Positions 36,505 through 46,600 of a stretch of 64,000 bases of DNA are shown here, in pieces (positions within the stretch are counted from its first letter, which is position 1; each line of letters starts with the position of its first letter). The stretch spans positions 60,550-124,549 of the forward strand of contig JAUQXK010000088.1 in NCBI GenBank assembly GCA_030834695.1. The letters are read 5' to 3'. The notes below the pieces were generated by a model. It was given only the letters and a program-made list of their open reading frames with translations. It was not told the origin of the DNA and did no database searches. Position numbers and translations under genes: made by a program. This stretch comes from Desulfobacterales bacterium (lineage in GTDB: Bacteria; Desulfobacterota; Desulfobacteria; Desulfobacterales; SpSt-501).

Positions 36505-37161
36505 ATGAAAAGAAACCCATCTGCAGCCATATGGGCCGGTCTATTTTTTTGCTTTTGGATCATTCCGGGTCCGGTCTCCGCCGGCCCGCCGGAAAATTAT
36601 ACGGCCACGTTGGTCATGGAGGGCATGTCTATGCCCATCGCCAGGATGGGTGACAAGATGCGCAGCGAAAACCCGATGATGCAGGGGATGGTCAGCCTCC
36701 ATCTCAATGACGCCCAGAAAACGATCATGATGTCATCGGTCAACAAAACCTACATGGAGCAGCCCTCAGACGCCAAGGCAACTCCTTCGATCGACGATCC
36801 CCGGGTCGTGGTCGAGAAAAAGCAAATCGGATCGGAGACCATCGACGGCCACCCCTGTACCAAGTACGATTCGGTCTTCTACATGAAGGACAACCCCTCC
36901 GAGAAATACAAGGCGGTTTTCTGGGAGGCGCAGGACCTGGGCGGGTTGATCATCCGCAACGAAACCACTCTCCCGCCAGGCAAGATGGGGCCCGGCGAGC
37001 GCAGGGCCGTCACCGAACTTAAAGACGTCAAGCTCGGCGCAGCCAAGGCCTCCATGTTCGAAGTCCCCAAGGATTACCGCAAGGTGAACAATATGATGGA
37101 GATGATGGGCGGGATGGACAAGATGAAGGACATGTTCAAGCAGCAGCCGAAGCCGAAGTGA
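36505..37161 (+). CDS. Secreted DUF4412-like protein
   Basis: 218 residues from the ATG at 36505 (AAGGAGG upstream). A signal peptide (FFCFWIIPGPVSAG) is followed by a beta-rich domain: YTATLVMEGMSMPIARMGDK, LNDAQKTIMMSSVNKTYMEQ in parts, and GHPCTKYDSVFY. The pattern of a methionine-rich lipoprotein-like carrier fits DUF4412. The C-terminus is Met/Lys-rich (MMEMMGGMDKMKDMFK). It is periplasmic, function unknown. It is divergent from the PilZ gene, so the 200-bp gap should hold promoters for both. Confidence 0.72.
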   Translation: MKRNPSAAIWAGLFFCFWIIPGPVSAGPPENYTATLVMEGMSMPIARMGDKMRSENPMMQGMVSLHLNDAQKTIMMSSVNKTYMEQPSDAKATPSIDDPRVVVEKKQIGSETIDGHPCTKYDSVFYMKDNPSEKYKAVFWEAQDLGGLIIRNETTLPPGKMGPGERRAVTELKDVKLGAAKASMFEVPKDYRKVNNMMEMMGGMDKMKDMFKQQPKPK

Positions 37162-37283
37162 GCTTCAAGCGATATCCCCAATCATCGGATTCATTGCGGT
37201 CATATGGCTTGGTTGCCATCGATCCCGCCAAAGTAGAGCGATCCGGCGATCGATCCGATCACTGGATGGAGGGGGGGGTGGCA

Positions 37284-37535
37284 TTACAAGTGTCCCTGAT
37301 AGCATTTATATTGAAAGTAATGGGCCGGGCAGGTGCACACCTGCCCATATCCGAAGCAAATTCGATATGAACAGTCTATGTGCTCCCTGGAAATGAGAAA
37401 CAGGATGTTTTTTCCATCTGCCGACTCGACCGCGCATTTTTCGGGGTCGCCGCATTGACTCGTATGCAAGCACCTAAAATGCTTAGAGCATTTGGTGGTC
37501 TCATCCACAACGGAGGCCGGCACAGCGATGCCCAT
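37284..37535 (-). CDS. Small cysteine-rich protein
   Basis: 83 residues from the ATG at 37535 with AGAGGAAGAA upstream. Nine cysteines fall in pairs (KCSKHFRC, QCGDPEKC, DCSYRIC, VCTCPAHYFQYKC) around a strand NILFLISREH. No signal peptide is present, so the cysteines may bind zinc or an iron-sulfur cluster in the cytoplasm. I believe similar short proteins occur widely in Desulfobacterota, but that is memory. Convergent with the DUF4412-like gene. Confidence 0.62.
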   Translation of the reverse strand: MGIAVPASVVDETTKCSKHFRCLHTSQCGDPEKCAVESADGKNILFLISREHIDCSYRICFGYGQVCTCPAHYFQYKCYQGHL

Positions 37536-37723
37536 TTCTTCCTCTTTCTTCCTCTCGCTTAAACCCTGGGAAAAGAAGCAGTAAATGAACACTTCATGCG
37601 TGAAGCACTCTTAACCACATGTAACCATGAAAAATCAAGAAGAATGCGCATAGAATTTGAATCAGCTACCGCGGCGGTATGGTTGCTGACGATAACGGTT
37701 TTAAGGGTAGTGAATGGAATCTT

Positions 37724-38914
37724 TCATTCCGGGAGCATGAGCCCGGAAGCGGTTGGGGTCGCATCGATCCCCCGGTGCAGCACCATGGTTTCTCCGACTT
37801 TTTTGCCGGCATAGTAAGACGACTTCCTGGCCCTAATAGGGCGTCCGATCGAGCGCAGTTTTCCATATCGCCGGCTCACGTATTCGGACAGTTTGGGGTC
37901 GGCAACGTTGACCAAATTGGTGCAGACATAATTGCGTTTGGAGTGGCCGGCTGCCTCTGCAAAATTCCTCTCGGCTCTTATCCGTTCGGATAGAGCGCGC
38001 CGGTCATTTTCAAGTTTCGTGAAAAAGCCGTTTGCGACCCCCAAGGCGAATTGGAGGAACTCCCGGCCGGAAAACCCATGCCGTTTGCGGGCCTGGTCCC
38101 ATTGCGCGCGGATGGTGCTCCGGATGAAATCGAAGACATACGCGGCCAGCTCGATGTCGTGCGGCTGCCCGGACATCTCGGGGACGTTGCCCGTGCATCT
38201 CTGGGAGACCACCCAGGCAGGAATCCAGACGACCTCGACGAAGAAAAAGCGCTGCAGAATGGTCGAAATGACGCTGAGATAGCGCGAGTGCCGCTTGGCC
38301 GGATCGCACATGAACCGGCTGATAAAGGTTCGCTCCCGGTCTTCCTCGATCAGGGTGAGGTTGTACCGGGTGATCAGCTCGCTGGCCTTGGATGCGGCCG
38401 ACCGGGCCTCTTCCGGGTACGGGCTGTTGGCCAGCGCGAGCAGCTTGTGAACCTTGGCCCGCAGCTGGTCCTGCGGGTCTGCACTGCCATCGAGATTTCT
38501 GCTGTCCGCAGCGAAAAAAGGGCTCTTCTTGTTGGTTGCATGCGGATCGGCGCCCAACCGCTCGCACATGGCGCGGAAGACGGGGCCGTGGCTGGTTTCG
38601 TGCTTGCCTTCCGGATGGGCGGAAGCCCACAGGTGCGCGACCTCGTGCAGAAACACGTCGCGCACGGCATCGAAGCGGTGGGTGGCGGCAAAGGTGCTTT
38701 TAAGCTGGATCGTCCAGGTTTCCGGGTCGGCGATTCCGAGCTTTCCGATATCGGACAGCAGGATGTTGGGCCGCGTCGCAACGCGCCCCCGAATGACCTC
38801 CGGCGCCTTCCGCAAGGCCCCCGCGTACTCCCAGCGGAGCCCAAGAACAAGTGATCGTGAAAGGTCCGCCTCGATTTGCGAACCAAGCGGTTTAGTCGGC
38901 AATTGGAGCAGCAT
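37724..38914 (-). CDS. SprT-like zinc metallopeptidase with DUF2786
   Basis: 396 residues. The zinc site is FLHEVAHLWASAH (His90, Glu91, His94) with HETSHGPVF supplying a third histidine (His109), as in SprT-like proteases. Residues ~150-190 (QLRAKVHKLLALANSPYPEEA) match DUF2786, and the C-terminal part continues the usual architecture of phage/plasmid-borne DUF2786 proteins. Function unknown; possibly a DNA-protein crosslink or stress protease. The ATG at 38914 directly abuts GAGG, so the real start may differ. It sits next to the AT-rich toxin region. Confidence 0.75.
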   Translation of the reverse strand: MLLQLPTKPLGSQIEADLSRSLVLGLRWEYAGALRKAPEVIRGRVATRPNILLSDIGKLGIADPETWTIQLKSTFAATHRFDAVRDVFLHEVAHLWASAHPEGKHETSHGPVFRAMCERLGADPHATNKKSPFFAADSRNLDGSADPQDQLRAKVHKLLALANSPYPEEARSAASKASELITRYNLTLIEEDRERTFISRFMCDPAKRHSRYLSVISTILQRFFFVEVVWIPAWVVSQRCTGNVPEMSGQPHDIELAAYVFDFIRSTIRAQWDQARKRHGFSGREFLQFALGVANGFFTKLENDRRALSERIRAERNFAEAAGHSKRNYVCTNLVNVADPKLSEYVSRRYGKLRSIGRPIRARKSSYYAGKKVGETMVLHRGIDATPTASGLMLPE

Positions 38915-39148
38915 CCTCGGTTGATGTTGATCGGACGATCATAGCGGGGTTGGAAGGACGATTCAAGCGAACCGGAAACCTGGGAGCGTGCCGACTTCTG
39001 CATGAGGGCAGGATGGCTATGCCGCGGGACCACTCAAGAAAATTTCACCGATGACAGACTATCTGTCAACAATGCCGCAACATCCCTATAATTGGCCCCT
39101 GGCTATCAAATCAATTTTTGGCAATAGCGATCTCTGTTAAAATAGTTT

Positions 39149-39283
39149 CGATGAACTCCAAGAAGGTCTGAAAATGCTGTTTTTTGTCATTCCGGCGAAA
39201 ACCGGAATCAAGCATTTACAAGCAGTTAGAAAACACATGGACTCCGGCTTTCGCCGGAGTGACGACTTTTTGCGGAGCCATCA
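39149..39283. repeat. Full-length copy of the palindromic miniature element
   Basis: 135 bp, bounded by CGATGAACTCC and GGAGCCATCA. It includes GTCATTCCGGCGAAAACCGG and CCGGCTTTCGCCGGAGTGAC. The interior shares CTGAAAATGCTGTTTTTTG and AAGCATTTACAAGCAGTTA with the copy at 3619. Confidence 0.75.
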
Positions 39284-39328
39284 GTTTTCGGCAACACTAA
39301 ATATATGGCAATTCGAATTTTGGGTAAG

Positions 39329-39574
39329 TCATTGCAACGCTTTGTCCAATTCCATATAAAGACAGATAGCTCTATCTTTAATAGTTTTTGAACATGATAA
39401 TTCTTTAGTTTTTAAAATCTGTTCAATATTCCAGCGCAGTGCCATAAATATCTCTGTCCCGGTAGAACCTTCCTCCATCGCTTTAATAATTCGATCTGCA
39501 AAGTGTTCTATTTTTTCTTTCCTCAGTTCCTCAGCGATCTCTCTTGCGTCTTTATAATGATCAAAATTAACCAT
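39329..39574 (-). CDS. Hypothetical small protein of the AT-rich toxin region
   Basis: 81 residues with AAGAGG upstream of the ATG. It is all-helical by appearance (DAREIAEELRKEKIEHFADR, ALRWNIEQILKTKEL). It has no signal peptide. It is in the same direction as the RHS toxin gene and the other small genes downstream of it, and has the same low GC. It could be an extra immunity protein, but I do not recognise it. Confidence 0.55.
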   Translation of the reverse strand: MVNFDHYKDAREIAEELRKEKIEHFADRIIKAMEEGSTGTEIFMALRWNIEQILKTKELSCSKTIKDRAICLYMELDKALQ

Positions 39575-39608
39575 AATTACCTCTTAAGGCATACTAAACC
39601 AATCCTTA

Positions 39609-39863
39609 TTATTGATGTAGCCTAACTGCCAACAATCTTATAATTTCTATCTCCTTATCGTTAAGCGGATAATCAATTTCCACCAACGCATTTCCGTCAT
39701 CAGTTAAAGCGGTTATCCTTTCATGAGTTTGGCCTTTTCTGAGAATTTCCTCGTATGCGTCGTCAATCAGACACCATAATTTTGACCCAGAGGCTGTGCG
39801 AAAAGACTTGATCCACTTCTTGGATGCGTTGCAAATAATCCCGTGATCAGAGCGAAGTAAAAA
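39609..39863 (-). pseudogene. Start-less fragment of a small protein gene
   Basis: A minus-strand frame is open from just after a TAG at 39866-39864 to TAA at 39609 and encodes plausible protein (WCLIDDAYEEILRKGQTHER, VEIDYPLNDKEIEIIRLLAV). There is no ATG, GTG or TTG in its first third, so the 5' end is missing or frameshifted. It is probably a displaced toxin-tip or immunity remnant. Confidence 0.45.
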
Positions 39864-39871
39864 CTAAAAAT

Positions 39872-40237
39872 TCATGCAGTGCTTGGGTTTATGCTGGTCT
39901 TTTTGTAAAAAGGGCGGCATACCTTTAATAGGGCTATCTCTCTTTCTTCGGTAAGGAATAGAACGTCCAAATGCTCGTCTGTTCTGAACATATCCGCGAA
40001 AACTCTATTAATTTTGCCAGCGATATCATAAAATGGCCCTGCTTCTATTCGAAGACATAAGGCAACATTGAACTCGTCCGGATTGCCATAATCAATTCGC
40101 ACTAAATAGGCCCCGGCCACAGAACTAATACTACTGAAAAGATCAGCCAAACGAGCCTTCAGTTTCCGTTCTGGCACTCCATCTTGTTCGCCCAAAAATT
40201 TAATCTCAGAAAAAAATAATTGATCAACTTTTTCCAT
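39872..40237 (-). CDS. SseB C-terminal-domain-like small protein
   Basis: 121 residues. The run SVAGAYLVRIDYGNPDEFNV, ALCLRIEAGPFYDIAGKINR, FRTDEHLDVLFLTEEREI and VCRPFYKK resembles the C-terminal domain of enhanced-serine-sensitivity SseB proteins. That domain recurs as an immunity or accessory protein in polymorphic toxin loci; the likeness is from memory. The ribosome site AAAGG is weak. It is the second gene downstream of the RHS toxin. Confidence 0.6.
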   Translation of the reverse strand: MEKVDQLFFSEIKFLGEQDGVPERKLKARLADLFSSISSVAGAYLVRIDYGNPDEFNVALCLRIEAGPFYDIAGKINRVFADMFRTDEHLDVLFLTEEREIALLKVCRPFYKKTSINPSTA

Positions 40238-40273
40238 ATGGCCTTTAATTATTAGTTGGAGCTATGTTCTCAA

Positions 40274-40627
40274 TCAATTCAATTCTGCATCTTGAAAAGT
40301 CTTATGAATTTTCCCAACCCCGATCCGTATGAGATCCTTCACGTTTACCGAAGTTCCAGGGGGCTTCGCCGTAGGGATAAAAATATCAACCATAAAACCG
40401 AACTGTCCAACATTTTCTAGTTTCCAATTAGTATTTATTGTTCCAAGTAAAAGCTCATTTACATCGCTATCAGTTTCGACCAAGTCTTTTGGCAATGCCG
40501 GGAATACTTTGACATAAAATAGCTCTTGCCCTGTTGGTTCGGCTTTAATAGTTGTCAAGTACTTACACCTGCGCGGCCCCCATGGCTCACCCCAGTCCTG
40601 TGAGGACAAAAAAAACACAGGTTTCAA
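40274..40627 (-). CDS. Putative immunity protein of the RHS toxin
   Basis: 117 residues if started at the TTG at 40627, which has AAAAGGAAC seven bases before it; there is no ATG before the middle of the chain. It begins 14 bases after the RHS stop and reads VFFLSSQDWGEPWGPRRCKY, VDIFIPTAKPPGTSVNVKDL. Unrecognised family, cytoplasmic. Position directly behind a variable toxin tip and matching low GC make it the best candidate for the cognate antidote. The function is inference from context. Confidence 0.55.
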   Translation of the reverse strand: MKPVFFLSSQDWGEPWGPRRCKYLTTIKAEPTGQELFYVKVFPALPKDLVETDSDVNELLLGTINTNWKLENVGQFGFMVDIFIPTAKPPGTSVNVKDLIRIGVGKIHKTFQDAELN

Positions 40628-40640
40628 TTTTAAGTTCCTT

Positions 40641-43600
40641 TTAAAAATCAGGCAAAGGTTTGCCTGGCATTGTGACCGATTCAATTTCTATTTGTTTAGC
40701 AGGATTGGGAACAAGTACTTCATCTCCGCCGCCAGTGAATCCATCCCATGGTTGCGCGATGCGGGTCGTAACACCAGTTGTATCCTTCAGCCTGCCTTGG
40801 GTTATATATTCACCTGTATTAGAGCGACCTAACCCCAATGAATTTCGCGAATGTTGGTGTAGCGGATCACGGGTCCAAGACTCACCGTATGGCCCTGACT
40901 TACCGCCCCAATGCCTCGTCAGTCGGTCTCCTATTTTTGGTGCTACACCTTTTGAGCCTCCGCCTGCACAGGCGCCAACTCCAAAACCCGCGCCAAATCC
41001 CCCTGGAGCCATAGGGAGAAAAGACCCCGAAATAATTACCCATCTGGCAATAGTGCTACGATCTGGCAGCCCAAGAGCACGGAGTATGTCATCCGAATTA
41101 GTCGGAGCCATCTCAAGGCCGGATGGGTCAAAGTAATTTGCAGGATTATTTAGGACGTATCCATACAGATCCGTATCCCCTCCGGCAAACCCGATCGGGT
41201 CCTTTGCCGTCCATCTGCCGACCTCGGGATCGTAGTCGCGGAACCCGAATCTTACCAGGCCCGTGTCGCGGTCGTGCAGGCCGCCGGCGAAGCCGAAAGG
41301 AACGGCAAAAGCCGGGTTGGTATCCTCCAGGATGTTGCCGAACGAATCGTAGCTGATTCTTTTTACCACGTTGCCGGAGCCATCTGCAACTGCGATCAGG
41401 GAGCCCACCTGGTCGTAGCCGAAATAGTAGCGGACACCGGCGGCGGTCATAGCAATTGGCATGCGGTCATCGGCATACTCGAAACGCATTCGCAGGCTGC
41501 CGGCACCGTCGTAAACCGCCAGCAGCCGCGTATGGCCCTGCCAGAGATACCTTTCTGAAACTGCTCCGTTTACCAGCTTGGCAATTCGCCGCCCCAGCGG
41601 ATCGCAGACATAGTCAACCCTTTTTCCGTCCGCCAGCACGACCGTCAGCAGCTCGCCGCGCGAGGAATAGGAATAGAGCGTCCGCTGGGCCGGGGAGACA
41701 GAACTGGTCTTAGCGGTCAGAAATCCATCCCGATCGTACTGATAGCTCCATTCGCCGGACGCGAGCAGATGATCCTCGTCCGAGTAGGTATAGGGTCGCC
41801 CGTTGACCCCGCGGCGCGTATTCAGCTCGTAGATCCGCGCGCCATTCTCGTCGTACTGATAATCTTCTACCAGCACGCCGTCTTTATGAACTTTCAGCAA
41901 TCGTCCGGCTGAATCGTACCCATACTCATGGATGGCAACAACACCGCCGGCCGATTCCTGCTTGCGCACGATGGCGCCGGCATTGTTTCGCAAAAGGCTG
42001 TAAGCGGACAATTCACGTCCGCCCACAGCCGCCGCCTGACTTTCAATCTCCCCGTAACCGTTGAATGCACGGTTGATCTGGAGGGCGCCTCCCGACACCT
42101 GCACCGGCAGACCGCTGGCCGCATCCCGGGCGATGCTGTAAGCCCCGGCCTGGGTAAGCAATCCGTCGCGGTCATATCCGTACCCGGTCGACTCTCCGGC
42201 ATAGATGGCTTGAATCAGCTCGAAATCGTTGTCGTAGCTGTAGGTTGCCGCATGGTTCAACGTCCCGCTGGCCGTCTCGGACGTCAGCAGGAATCCGTCA
42301 TAGGAGTAAGCGATCGTTTCGCCGCCCTTGCCGATGGAGCCTAGTTTGCTCCCGCAAAGATAATTGAAATAGACATCCCCCTCTGGGGTCTCGGTTCTCG
42401 CCAGCAGCCCCCGATCATAGACGTTGCGGATAATCCTCCCGGAGGGCAGCACGGTCTCTGTCGGTCGCCGGTCCCGGTCATACCGATACTGGTAGCTGCC
42501 GGAAAGCGGCGTAGCGTATTCACTGCTCACATTCACCTGGTTGTAGCCGAACCGATGCGACACGCCGGCCGGGTTCACCAGCACGGTCAGGTTGCCGTTG
42601 CTGTCATAGGCGAAGTCGACAAAGCTTCCGTCCGGCCGGGTGATGCCGCTGATCCGGCCGACCGGGTCATATTCGTAGTAGGTTTGACGCCCCAACGGGT
42701 CGATCAACGACCCGAGGAACCCGCGGTTTGTGTAGCCAAAAGAGGTCGATCGGCTTCCGACCGTTGCTGCGATCAGCCGCCCGCGGTGGTCATAGGCATA
42801 GGTCGTATCCAGCAGGCTGGGCGCCTGAATGCGCTCGGTGAGAAGGGTGTTCGGATCGTACTCCACCACCACCGAGCGGCCTTCCGCGGAGCTGAATGTC
42901 TTCTTCGCACCGGCGATATCTTGACTCCGTGAAGTGGTCCGGCCGTTCACGGTGACGGTATCGAGGATCAGGTCCGGAATAGAGTCCGCATCCGTGTCGC
43001 TGTATACGCGGTCGAAACCCGTCACCCGCGTTAGAACGGTCCCGGATTTTTCCGTGAGTTGCTTGAGGAACTTGAACTGGTATTGAGGATCGATGGAGTA
43101 GAGGGCCTCGCGGTTCATCCCGCAGGCCAGCGTACTGCTGGCCGAAAGCCCGTCGGCCGACTCGCTCACGACCGAGGTCGCGCCGGTGACATCCGTAACG
43201 GTCGTTTGGTAAACGCCGCTCGAGGCATAGCGATCCACATGGGTCGTCCGTCCGCCTTCGGCCGTGAGAACTTCGTGCTGGATATCCCCGTTCTCCAGCA
43301 ATCGGTTCGTCAGCTGCCAGTGCCCGCCTTGGTCGTCTGAATAATCCGTTAATCGACCGAAGCTGTCGTAGAAATGCCCGAAGCTGTTCCCGGCCGGCTG
43401 GATTTTTCGGAGCTCCAGCCCATCGCTGGAATATTGGAATGCGTAGACGCTCCCGTCCGGATAGGTGATTGCGGTCAGATGATTGGCGCTGTTGATGGAT
43501 AAACCCGTGCGGATGCCGTCCGGCGAAACGATGGCTGCCGGCGTGCCGCCGGTTCCGCGTTCAATGATCGTCTGGTTGCCGAACATATCGACGATGGCGT

Positions 43601-46600
43601 TCAGGCGGCCTTCCGCATCATACCGGAACTCGCGCAGAACGACGCCGGTGGCAAGATCGACGGTCAGTTTATGAAGCCCTGCCGCCGACAGAATATACCC
43701 CGTTCCGTTCTCTTCGCTGAAGGCGACATCCGATTGGGTCATCAGCTCGGCCAGCCGGGCACTCGGCGGCCCGACCCGGCGCACGCGTTCGTTGTATTGA
43801 TCGGCGATATAGATCTTCCCCGACGGATCCACAGCGACCGCCGCCGGATTATCGAGCCGGGCCGCAGCAGCCGCTCCCCCGTCGCCCTCGAAACCGCCCT
43901 GGCCGTAGCCGATCGTGCCGGAGCCTGCCACGGTTGAAACGATCCCACCAGTGTCCACCTTGTACACCCGATTCCCGGGGGCGCACACGATGTAGAGGTT
44001 GCCGATTTTGTCAGCGGCAATGCTGCGGAGATCGTAAAAGCCGGTTTCAGTGGCTCGATACCCGTTCCCCTTGAAAGTCGAAGTGCCGTTGCCGGCAACC
44101 GTAACGATCGTCCCGGAAGCATCGACCTTTCTGACTCGGCGGGTGTATTCCTCTGCGATGAAGATGTTGCCCAGGCCGTCCGCTGCCACACTGACCGGAT
44201 GATACAGAGCCGCGGAGGTAGCCCGCCCGCCGTCGCCGTTGCTGGCAGCCGCGCCCGTGCCGGCGAAGGTGGTGATCATTCCGTTGGCATCTATTTTGCG
44301 GACACGATGATTGTACTTGTCCGCAATGTAGACATTGCCGCTCGAATCGACATCGATCCCCACGGGAAGGCTGAATCTTGCCGCGGTCGCCGGTCCCCCG
44401 TCGCCGCTGAAGCCGCCGCCGGAGTTCATGCTGCACGTGCCGTAGGTGGTGATCGCGTTTTGCGGGTCGACTTTGTAGATGCAGTTGTAATCCCTCCAGG
44501 AATGATAGAAGTTCCCCTGCGCGTCTCGTGCGAAGCCGGTTTGGCTGGAAGGCAGATTGCGCGCCTCCTCCGTTACGATCCCGTTGCGATCAACCTTGAG
44601 AATGCGATGCGCCCAGTACGAGGAGGATACCAGAACGGCGCTGCCGATGTAGAGATTGCCCTCCGCATCGGTTGCGACGCCGTAGGGTTCGCCGATTTGC
44701 GCTCTGACCGCCGGCCCGTCCATACCGCCGAAAACCCGCGCCCAGGTGCCGTCTCCGGCGACCGTTTCGATAACAGCGGCGTTGTGGGTCCCGATCGTCC
44801 CATCGCCCTTGAAGATGCGCGAAGCGTCCATGGGGCTGACGTAGTGGTGCCCAGAAAGCGACCACCCCTCTGCCAGCGTGCCGACGCCGCGGATGATCGG
44901 TACCTCGACGGTTTTCCAAGAGACCGATTCCTGTCGGGTCGGAATGATGAGGGAACTGAGGCCCGGCTGCGCGAACGCATCGCCCACGCTGGCGGCCCGG
45001 TAATAGACGCCGTAATAGACGAAACCGATCCGGATATGCGCGGTCAGGGTCCCGCTGACCGGTCTTCCGAGATGATCCAAACCGTCCCATTCGATCCGGG
45101 CGACCTGATTGGCCTCAGGCGGGAGAACCACCTCATATTCGCGGCCGGCCACCTCCGCCCTAACCACGATCCGGACCAGGCCATCCGGCACGCTGTCGCC
45201 GCTGGCCGGAACGGTGATGACACCCGGTTTGTAGCCGGCCGTGCGGCTGCTCGTGTAGTGCAACTTGAGATCCGTACCCGGGATGGGAATGTCCTCGTGG
45301 AAGATCCGGCTCTTTTCTTCAAGAAACGACCCCAGGCACTGGCGGGGGTCTTTGCTCTGTTCCTGTTGAAGATCGGCAACGGCCTGCCCCGTGGGGTTGG
45401 GTGGTGTCGCACCCGGCGGAAGTCCGAACGGCCAATTGAGATCGATGGGCGAGAAATGGGTGACGGCGGCCCGCCAATAGGTGGCCCCGGCCAGGTACCG
45501 TTGGCCGTCGTCAAGCCCCAGCACCTCGTTTCGCGTGGACCCGTTTTGATCGAGATCGTCCGGATGCCCGTCCCCGTCAGCGTCCAGAGCATCCACGCTG
45601 CCGTCGCCGTCCGTATCGAGAAGCATGACGACCCGGCCGTTTTTCATCGGCAGCCAGCGCGACCGGTCGCGGTCGTAGAACCCGACCGGAACCACCTCGC
45701 CCACCGGAAAATCGAGGAAGTTGTCCACCCACACCACCACCGGTTTCTCGAACCGAACCCTCTCGGCCCCGTCGACGCTGAACTCCGCGCACCAGGTAAA
45801 CGCGGAGGTCGGCGGCAGGCGCGCCGGCATGGACTCCGGGGTGCGATACTCGGTGGCCCGGACGGTGATCGTCTTCAGCTCCAATGTCGGATCGCCGTTT
45901 TCATCGGCCAGATAGGCGCGATTGTCACCGGAGAACACAAGAGTGCAGGCGCGCTGGCCGGCGTTGTCCGCGATCTCCGAGCTTCGATGAATCCTCGTGC
46001 TGGAGCCGCTGCCGTCGAATGCGATCGTTGTGGCGGTTGAGTCGGCCGCCACCATCCGCACGGTCTCTGCCACGGCGGTATCGTTCCAGCCGACATAGAC
46101 CTGGCGCTGCACCGGAATCAGCCCCCCTTTCCGGTAGGATACCGCCAGGGTGCTGCCGCCCTCGACCGGCAGGCTGAAACGCCCCTCGCCGTCGGTGGCG
46201 GCCGTTCCGTACTCCGGGTGGCCATGGATCGCTACGATCGCAGATGGCAGCGGCTCCCCCTGGGCATTCCATACCAACCCGGTAACCAGTGAAAAGCGTT
46301 TTGGGTCGTGCTGTTCCAGCGCGGCATCGGGTGGGATCAAATCCTCGTAAAATTTGCCGAATGAATTTTCCGGCTGAGGTACGAGAGGCAAGCTGACCTG
46401 AACCGTGGCCGTTGCGCTGATCGTGCCGTAATCTCCCGTAGCCGTGAGCGTATAAGTGGTGCTGAACTCCGGCCGGATCTGCACCGAACCGCTGGTGGCG
46501 ACTTCACCGATGCCGCGGTCGATGTGGACTCTTTTCGCATAGGCCGTCGTCCAGCTCAAAGCCGCCGTCGCCCCTTTCGCGATCGTGGCGGGCAAGGCCT

